A DNA stretch of 64,000 bases from Eledone cirrhosa (Eukaryota; Mollusca; Cephalopoda; Octopoda; Eledonidae). A program made the translations under genes and the position numbers. Position 1 is the stretch's first letter, and every line of letters begins with the position of its first letter. Under the pieces are notes generated by a model. It ran no database searches, was not told the origin of the DNA, and saw nothing but the letters and a program-made list of their open reading frames with translations. Positions 57,223 through 64,000 of the stretch are shown here, one piece after another. Where the stretch lies: positions 358,870,860-358,934,859 of the forward strand of contig OZ024742.1 in NCBI GenBank assembly GCA_964016885.1, read 5' to 3'.

Positions 57223-57329
57223 ATATATATATATATATATAATGGAAATTTGAACAGGAACAAAACAGAGAGGCAGTACAACGATTGTTTATTAATTTCA
57301 CGCTCTTGAGAGTGGGGTGGTGGTGGGGA

Positions 57330-57361
57330 ACGACGTTTCGGGCATAAGCCCTTCTTCAGGT
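57330..57361 (-). ncRNA. Hammerhead-like motif f, second copy
   Basis: CTGAAGA (57359-57353), an extra A, stem II GGGC/GCCC with loop TTAT, GAA, palindromic ACGT, C. Only 2 bp of stem I. Confidence 0.35.
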
Positions 57362-58800
57362 GAAAAGTGTGTGGGAAGAGAGTTCAAAGGGTGTGTAGGG
57401 GAGTGGTGGAGAGACATATAGCGAAAAGGAGGTGGGAGGAAACGGTGCGAATGAAATTAAAAATAAAAGCATGATCAAAATAAAATAAAATTAAAATGGG
57501 GTGAAACAGGTGGTGGAAGGGTGTGGGGTGTGTAGGGGTGGTGGTGGGTGGGTGGAGTGGGGAGAGGGAGACGGGGTGTCCGAGCGGGGAGGGCTGAAGG
57601 TGGAGTTTGTGTGTAGGTGTACGTGTGTGTGAGTGTGTGTGTATGTGAAAGCAAGGGTTGGGGGAAGAACGGGGTTGCATGTTCAGGAAGAGGTGAGTGT
57701 GGGGTGGGGTGTAGGTCGGAGTGTATGTGCGTGTGTGGATAGAGGGATGGGGTGAGAGGAATCCGGAGGCTGAAGGTGTAAATATGTGGTGGAAAGCACG
57801 TGTGTGTGGGGTTTAAGCGTGTTGTGGGTGTAGGTGGCGTGTGGGAAAAAAATTTGTTTGGGTGTGTGTGCGTGGGTGAGTTATAAAGGTGATTCCGTGA
57901 GAAGATGTGGTTAAATGGTTGGTAAACTCCTAGGTTGATAGTGATTCCGCGGTCAAGGTCCACATACGAGTATTCCATGAAGAGATGGTCGGAAGAGGAG
58001 AGATGTGGGGTGCGCGCGCAACAGGAAGTGGTCAAGGCGGTAGGAGTGCTGTGTGTCTGTGTGTGCTGGGAGGTGGTCAGAGGGCATAGCAGCAGTAGGG
58101 TGGAATGGTAAAGGGGCGAGGATGGGTAGGTGTGAAAGTTGGAGTGAGGAGGGTGTGTGTGTGTATTAGTAGAGGTGTTAGTTGGATAAGTGAGTGTTGG
58201 AGAAAGGGTGTGGGTGGAGCGGGGAGAGAAGAGTGTGGGGGTCGATGGAGGGAGTGTGGTGTACTGGTGTGTGTGTAGTTTGATGAAGGTGGTGTTAGTG
58301 GGTGTTAGTATACGGGAGGTGGAGAAAGGGTTGAATGCGGGTGTGAGTGGGGGTTAGTGGTGGTACGGTGTGTAGAGTTGGTGGTGTACGAGGGTGTGTG
58401 TGTACGTGTGCGTGGTGTTGGGGGTGTTAGTGATGTTAGTTGCGTGTGGGGTGGGTGGTGTAAGAGGGTGCGTGTGTTCGTGTGCTTGGGGTCAGGGGGT
58501 GTTAGTGATGTTAGTTGCGGGGTGGTGGGATGGATGTGTGGGGGTGAGGGTTAGTGATGGTAGTAGGGTGTGTGTTTAGTGTGAGCGCGTGTATATATGT
58601 GCCAGTGGGTGTGTGCGTGTGATAAGGAGGGGGGAGAAGAAGAAGCGAGGGATGTTAGTATGTTAGTTGGGGAAGGGTGGTCGGATGAGGGGTGGAGTGG
58701 AGGTGTTAGTATTGTTAGTTGTGGGGTGGGCGGTGAAAAGGAGGGGTGTGTTAGTGGTGTTAGTGGGGGATATGTGTGGGGGGATGGGGGCGGTCGAAGG

Positions 58801-59470
58801 CTAAAGGAATAAGGGTGGGGAGTTCAGGCCGGGGGGAGTGTGGGTCTGTAAGATGAAGATGGTTCTTTGTTCAACTCTGAGGAGATTGGCGGGTGTTCCG
58901 TAGCATTGGAGTAGGCCACAGACTGTGAGATGGCGTGCGGAATGTCCATGAACACCAAAGTGGCGGGCGATGGGGGAACTACCACCGAGACGAATATCCC
59001 GGAGGTGCTCAGTGAATCGGTCCGCCAGGCGAAGTCCCGTCTGTCCGACGAAGTCTGTCCGACGAAGTCTGTCCGTAGATTAGGTTGGATGAGGTGCAGC
59101 GGAAGGCATGCCGGACAGAGAGAGAGTGGGCGTTGGGACCCTGGAAGGTGGTGGTGTTGGTGATGTGGGGACAGGTGTTGCAGCGGGGCCTAGAACAGGG
59201 AAAGGAACCGGGGGGCGTGGGTTGGGGGGTAGGGAGCTGTGGACGAGGAGGGTGCGGAGATTGCGTGCGCGTTTGAAGGAGGGGAGTGGTGTGGTTGGGA
59301 AGATGTGGGAGGTGGAGGGGTCGGACTGGAGGCGTCGGAAGAGGCGGCGGATGGTGCGGTGGAGGAGTAAGGTGGAGGGGTGGTAGGTAATGGGGAAGGG
59401 GAGACGGTGGGTGGGTGTGCGGTGGCGTGGGGTGAGGGTGGTGGAGCGGTGACAGCACGGGCGCGGGTGA
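58801..59470 (-). pseudogene. PLE 4 GIY-YIG endonuclease remnant
   Basis: A proline-rich linker (HHPPPLPTPPVRPLHLPHLP) leads to SFPCSRPRCNTCPHITN, HSLSVRHAFRCTSSNLIY, the cysteine-rich approach to the GIY-YIG domain. In another frame follows FVGQTGLRLADRFTEHLRD and HLTVCGLLQCYGTPANLLR, ending GLNSPPLFL with TAG at 58801-58803. Between NLIY and VGQTG the usual CxxC segment is missing, and a 14-bp unit (GTCCGACGAAGTCT) is present twice (59043-59070). Deletion, duplication and frameshift make it non-functional. Confidence 0.8.
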
Positions 59471-59486
59471 GAGTGGTGTGGACGAG

Positions 59487-59499
59487 AGAGTGGGGTAAC

Positions 59500-59562
<63 letters not shown>
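59487..59562. repeat. (CT)n(TA)n compound microsatellite
   Basis: CT run then TA run at the truncation point of PLE 4. Confidence 0.95.
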
Positions 59563-59564
<2 letters not shown>

Positions 59565-59571
59565 TAAATAT

Positions 59572-59763
59572 AAATTAGCGAGAATCGTATTTCAGCTCAG
59601 GAATTAACGAAAAACAACTTCCGAGATGTGTGGCAAGCGCTCGATGATTCATATGAATCAGAGCTACAACAAACGTTAAAGGCCAAACACACTGAGATGG
59701 TGGTTAAACTAAACATCCGCACAGCCCAAAAAAACGACCAAGTAATTCGGGTCAAACAATAAA
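59572..59763 (+). pseudogene. Orphan 63-codon open segment
   Basis: After the AT repeat a frame reads ISENRISAQELTKNNFRDVW, DDSYESELQQTLKAKH and KLNIRTAQKNDQVIRVKQ, then TAA. Composition is protein-like (mixed charge, helical), unlike the random frames nearby. It could be a fragment of a retroelement polyprotein or an exon. I recognise no family. Confidence 0.3.
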
Positions 59764-60307
59764 TATATATATGATTGAAAATTTACTCGGTCCCCTGGAC
59801 GGATGGTAAAATCCAGTATTTGGGTTTCTGCGACTCCCTAAATCAATTACTGTCCGCTTACATAAAGAATGTTAGGCTTCTGGTAAGATGATTGAACAAG
59901 GAAGCCGTGTTATCAACGGGTTTTTGCTCAAATGCTATACATAAGTGTGACTATTACTGACCCCACGTGGAGTTCAGCAAGGGAGGCAACACTTATATTA
60001 GGCGAATGAATTCAGTTGTGTATAATATTGCGTGAATGCAAAATATCACAAATCGAATAAAGCTCTCGACAGAATGGTTAAATATAACAAAGCTATTCAT
60101 CAGTCAATAGAATCAACTAAAAAAAAAAATATATATATATATACAATGATATTAAATAAATGGAAACTAATTAATATCATTTAATATCATTGAATATTAT
60201 ACTCCAGAATAACTGTCGAGTGCTCTGAATCAGTTATAAACATTTATATTTGTTGAATTTCCAACAAATTGAATATCCCTTCTGGTTATATATATATATA
60301 TAAATAT

Positions 60308-60352
60308 ATATTGTTATACTTTGGGAGGGTCATGTTGCCAATAAGAAGTGAG
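60308..60352 (+). repeat. End fragment of repeat n
   Basis: TTGTTATACTTTGGGAGGGT and CATGTTGCCAATAAGAA repeat the end of the fold-back beginning at 60428. Confidence 0.75.
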
Positions 60353-60427
60353 TACAGCTAATTTTTTAAAATTTATTTTGAAACTTTTTTCTTATTTGCT
60401 GAACCTTGATTATATATATATATATAT

Positions 60428-60790
60428 ATTGTTATACTTTGGGAGGGTCATGTTGCCAATAAGAAACACACGCACCAGTGCTTTCACTCCAACTTATTAT
60501 AAATTAAATTTATAAATTTAAGAATTTATAAATTTCCGGTTGGTTGGTTGGTTCCATAGCCGGACGGTTGTTCCTATATTGTCAAAGTTCTTTCGTCACA
60601 CACTATGGGACCTCTTCAGTGACTGGGGATTATTTTCTTTGTTTGTGTGTCTCTCCTTTGTTCGGTCCTACGCCATCTTGTTTTTATAAATTCTTAAATT
60701 TATAAATTTAATTTATAATAAATTGGAGTGAAACAACTGGTGCGTGTGTTTCTTATTGGCAACATGACCCTCCCAAAGTATAACAATATC
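60428..60790. mobile_element. Fold-back repeat n
   Basis: Arms of about 105 bp (60428-60533 and 60686-60790; GGGAGGGTCATGTTGCCAAT inverted) surround a 150-bp loop. The loop contains a hammerhead candidate. Confidence 0.88.
60581..60623 (-). ncRNA. Hammerhead ribozyme candidate n
   Basis: Reading down from 60623: GTCA/TGAC stem I (4 bp); CTGAAGA (60619-60613); an extra G; stem II GTC/GAC; GAA; AG-AA-CT stem III; cleavage triplet CUU. Core bases are consensus; stems are short. Confidence 0.5.
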
Positions 60791-60860
60791 GGTTTCAACA
60801 CACGTTTTCAGATAAAGAATCTTGTTAAACAAATTCAGAAACGAAATATATATATATATA

Positions 60861-62078
60861 AGAGACGTAAAATAAGAAAATTATAAAATTAACTTACTTA
60901 CTAAAATATCACTTCCAACTAATTAGTTTCTGGAATGGAGTAAATATATTTTCCGAAGAATATACTGAAAAGCATTCCGTCGTCAGGAAAGTCTATTTTC
61001 GTGTAAGTTTCCAGGCACAGCGAGGACTCTGGAAACTTATTAAAAAAATAATTCAGTGGAGAGGAAATAGCGAAGCGTGGATTGAATTCCTAGCCATTGA
61101 GAAAATCACTGCCTCTACGTCTCTGGCAAATTCAAAAGGAATCAATCACGTGACATCGAGGTCAATCAGTGGAAAGCGAGTTGTTAATAAGACAGGGGCC
61201 TGCCTACTACCATAGCAGCAGTCATGGCCAATATTGCTCGACAAATGATTTGGAGATAATTATAAAGAATTTATATCTAGTAACATTTATATACATACAG
61301 ATGCATATCAATGCTAGCAAATATATAGGTTTTGTCTTAATAACATTGTGGTTCAATGCATGGGGTTGCAGAACAATAATATAAGAGACGTAAAATAAGA
61401 AAATTATAAAATTAACTTACTTACTAAAATATCACTTCCAACTAATTAGTTTCTGGAATGGAGTAAATATATTTTCCGAAGAATATACAGAAAAGCATTC
61501 CGTCGTCAGGAAAGTCTATTTTCGTTTAAGTTTCCAGGCATAGCGAGGACTCTGGAATTATCTCCAAATCATTTGTCGAGCAATATTGGCCATGACTGCT
61601 GCTATGGTAGTAGGCAGGCCGCTGTCTTATTAACAACTCGCTTTCCACTGATTGACCTCGATGTCACGTGATTGATTCTTTTTGAATTTGCCACAGACGT
61701 AGAGGCGGTGATTTTCTCAATGGCTAGGAATTCAGTCCACGCTTCGCTATTTCCTCTCCACTGAATTATTTTTTTAATAAGTTTCCAGAGTCCTCGCTAT
61801 GCCTGGAAACTTACACGAAAATAGACTTTCCTGACGACGGAATGCTTTTCAATATATTCTTCGGAAAATATATTTACTCCATTCCAGAAACTAATTAGTT
61901 GGAAGTGATATTTTAGTAAGTAAGTTAATTTTATAATTTTCTTATTTTACGTCTCTTATATTATTGTTCTGCAACCCCATGCATTGAACCACAATGTTAT
62001 TAAGACAAAACCTATATATTTCCTAGCATTGATATGCATCTGTATGTATATAAATGTTACTAGATATAAATTCTTTAT
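60861..62078. mobile_element. Complex fold-back with direct and inverted repeats
   Basis: A unit of about 523 bp (60861-61383) is followed by a direct copy of its first 171 bp (61384-61554). An inverted, circularly permuted complete copy follows (61555-62078). Landmarks: AAGAGACGTAAAATAAGAAA, CGTCGTCAGGAAAGTC and GGTTCAATGCATGGGGTTGC. The direct-plus-inverted plan resembles PLE ends. CTGACGA plus a GAAAATATATT stem III-like string is present at about 61838, but stem I is not supported. No protein. Confidence 0.85.
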
Positions 62079-62140
62079 ATATATATATATATATATATGG
62101 AGGGAGAAAGAGAGAGAGAAAGAGGGAGAGAGAGAGGCAT
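62079..62140. repeat. (TA)n(GA)n compound repeat
   Basis: TA then GA units. Confidence 0.95.
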
Positions 62141-62144
62141 TGGT

Positions 62145-62372
62145 GTGTAATCATTTTTTCTGATTTAGGCACAAGGCCCACAATTTTAGGAGAGGGGAAA
62201 GTCAATTAAATCGCCCCAGTGTGTGGTTGGTACTTTATTTCATCGACCCCATAACGATGAAAAGCAATGTTAACCTCGACAGGATTTGAACTTAGAACGT
62301 AAAGCGTCGGAACTCTATGCCGTAAAGCATGTTATCCGACGCACTGCCTTTACTGACAGTCCACCACCCTCA
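62145..62372 (-). mobile_element. SINE family A2
   Basis: Tail TTTCTGATTTAGGCACAAGG, insert GGGAAAGTCAATTAAATCG, body and head (CTGCCTTTACTGACAGTCCA) are all present but diverged. Confidence 0.8.
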
Positions 62373-62379
62373 GCGGTGA

Positions 62380-63760
62380 GTAATAAGAAGAAGTTTACTC
62401 AGATTTTTAGAAAGTTGAGGGAATTTGGAGTTTTCCTTTTGACATGTAGTAATAAGTGTATTTGTAGGCTTAAGTATCTCCATTGAATGTCCTCCTGTAT
62501 TACCGATTTAAGCTTCTAAATAAAGAGCGTCCTTAACAATTCGTCATGTGTAGTGTATATCGAAATATTCGTTGTAGAAGCACAATGACAAACTTTGTGG
62601 AGTAAACGGTGGAATAAATTATTGCTAGCATTAGACACGAAAATAATATAATCAGAGTTATTAACCCAAGTATATAACTGGTATATATTTCATTGATATC
62701 ATTCACGTAAATTACACATAATTTTTAATAGGATTTTAATACAGAATGTTGATATGGAAACTGAAGCAGCAAAGGATTTTTTTTGTTGTAATTGCTGTCA
62801 GTGCTGATGTCGTAAATTGACAATCAACGCCATGACATCTATGGTCATGTTCCCGTTTAATATATCCTATATTTATTTACAATGTCCCCTTCCTTTTTAT
62901 AAGATGGTAGGATGTAATTTGAAGATTAAGCTGATATTTTCAGCAGATTACGCAATCATCTAGAGGGACGTCTGTATCCTTATAACAGATTTTCTATTAC
63001 AATCTACCATTACCATTTGGTCTACCCGCATTGTGAACAAATTACAACATTAATATTCTTTCGTCTCTAAACTACATATCTCAGCTGTTTGAAGTAGAAT
63101 CCCATACACTGTTTTTGATTTAGTCTCTCCTTCACCTCCTATAGTCTGTGCTCTGCCTCGTTCTCTCTTTGCTATTAAAGTACTCTATAATATAAAAACC
63201 AATTGAACCATCATTTCATATGGTTAGTTCAAGTTTAGCGGAAATGCAGAAATGTAATTTATTAAAGAACATCTGTTTTGTTTTTGATTCCTTTGCTGTT
63301 TATTGTAAAGATTAGTAAGTAAATCAAATGTTCTGATGACAAATTTGAGGAAGGAAGTTAAAGAAGGAAGGTAAGCAAACATACATGAATGAATCGAAGA
63401 AATATTCTTAACTCAAGCTAGAATGATGGCAGATGTGAATGCAGGAAATGTAACATCGGGAGACTGTAGGAAAACAAAGCAATTTAAGTAGCATTTGCTG
63501 CACACTGATATTATATGCACAGCTATTTATACAGGAAATATAATTTCCCTACAATTTCTCTCTTTATTCACTTTCTCTGTAGAAATAGACAAAAACGAAA
63601 AATAACCTGTAAATGTTTCTAATAAAAGAAGGCGGACGTAACTAAAAGAGAGAAAGAGATGGAGACAGAGAGAGAGAGAAAAAACCCCAGAAAATAAGAA
63701 ATGGAAAGTATAGAGAGGGAGTGTAGGAAGAAAGGGGAAGTAGGGAGTGGGGGAGATAAG
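62380..63760. other. Unassigned AT-rich sequence
   Basis: No repeat family, RNA or coding signal was recognised. The last 120 bp are purine-rich (GAGAGAG, GGAAG). Confidence 0.5.
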
Positions 63761-63762
63761 GG

Positions 63763-63764
<2 letters not shown>

Positions 63765-63837
<73 letters not shown>

Positions 63838-63880
63838 AGAAAAATAGAGTGATGCGTGGTTGCACATGGGTTACATATGA

Positions 63881-63912
<32 letters not shown>

Positions 63913-64000
63913 TTATATATATATATATACATGGATATATACATATACATATATATATGTATGCGCATATATATATGTGTGTGTATATGTATGTATATAT
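63765..64000. repeat. (TA)n microsatellites and a repeat end
   Basis: A TA run (63765-63835), then GAGTGATGCGTGGTTGCACA, AGGTTACAT-like sequence shared with 25.69 kb, then TA/GTGT units to the window end. Confidence 0.85.

Larger units (their letters stand above)
57228..59470 (-). mobile_element. PLE family 4, 5'-truncated
   Basis: The endonuclease end (59470-58801) is followed by a 1.57-kb untranslated tail rich in GT on the plus strand. The tail matches 21725-23285 in reverse, ending with the shared GAACAGGGACAAAACAGAG-complement. The 5' side is cut at a (CT)n(TA)n array. Hammerhead-like core near the 3' end at 57330-57361. Confidence 0.8.

Noticed and set aside
61838..61890. CTGACGA with a possible stem II and GAAAATATATTT
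   Set aside because: The bases flanking core and stem III cannot form stem I.

Overview
The window looks like non-coding, repeat-dominated DNA of a cephalopod, most likely an octopus. Evidence: about 20 copies of a tRNA-derived SINE whose B-box region (GAGTTCAAATCCCGCC) and GTCGATAAAATAAAGTACCAG body match what I recall of octopus SINEs; very many (TA)n, (CA)n and (GA)n arrays; and RTE-like LINEs, Penelope-like elements (PLEs), Helitrons and mariners packed edge to edge. I found no host protein-coding gene, rRNA or functional tRNA. Every long open frame is either a retroelement or an artefact of a simple repeat.

Layout. 0-5 kb: SINEs and a broken LINE. 5.3-8.4 kb: two hammerhead-bearing repeats, a Helitron with a helicase remnant and a mariner with a dead transposase. 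8.8-16.5 kb: SINEs, a non-autonomous Helitron-like repeat, LINE pieces, two fold-back elements and a deleted mariner. 16.8-19 kb: a hammerhead-like repeat and three fold-backs. 19.6-20.3 kb: a 40-bp minisatellite made from a SINE head. 21-27.3 kb: PLE-derived pieces, including a mini-element with LTR-like direct repeats. 28-39 kb: SINEs, a Helitron, a LINE with a 5' inversion and a nested hairpin element. 39.5-45.3 kb: a 5.7-kb fold-back formed by two head-to-head copies of a PLE-like retroelement. 46.5-51.5 kb: a SINE with a LINE tail, a fold-back with two complete hammerheads, and a nearly intact 3.6-kb PLE with flanking direct repeats. 53-62 kb: hammerhead-bearing repeats, a broken RTE-like LINE, a second PLE family and two more fold-backs. 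62-64 kb: one SINE, then nothing recognised.

Central observation. At least ten unrelated repeat families abutting (TA)n arrays carry a hammerhead-ribozyme-like core (CYGANGA, stem II, GAA, short stem III, NUH). In the best cases this is closed by a 6-10 bp stem I. Stem III is often a loopless palindrome (ACGT, AATT, ACTAGT, ACCGGT, ATGCGCAT), and many copies are paired head to head in fold-backs. Hammerheads in the direct repeats of PLEs are established knowledge. The variety packed into 64 kb, the palindromic stem III and a possible U3-A8 replacement of the C3-G8 pair are inferences from reading this sequence and were not tested by folding software or experiment.
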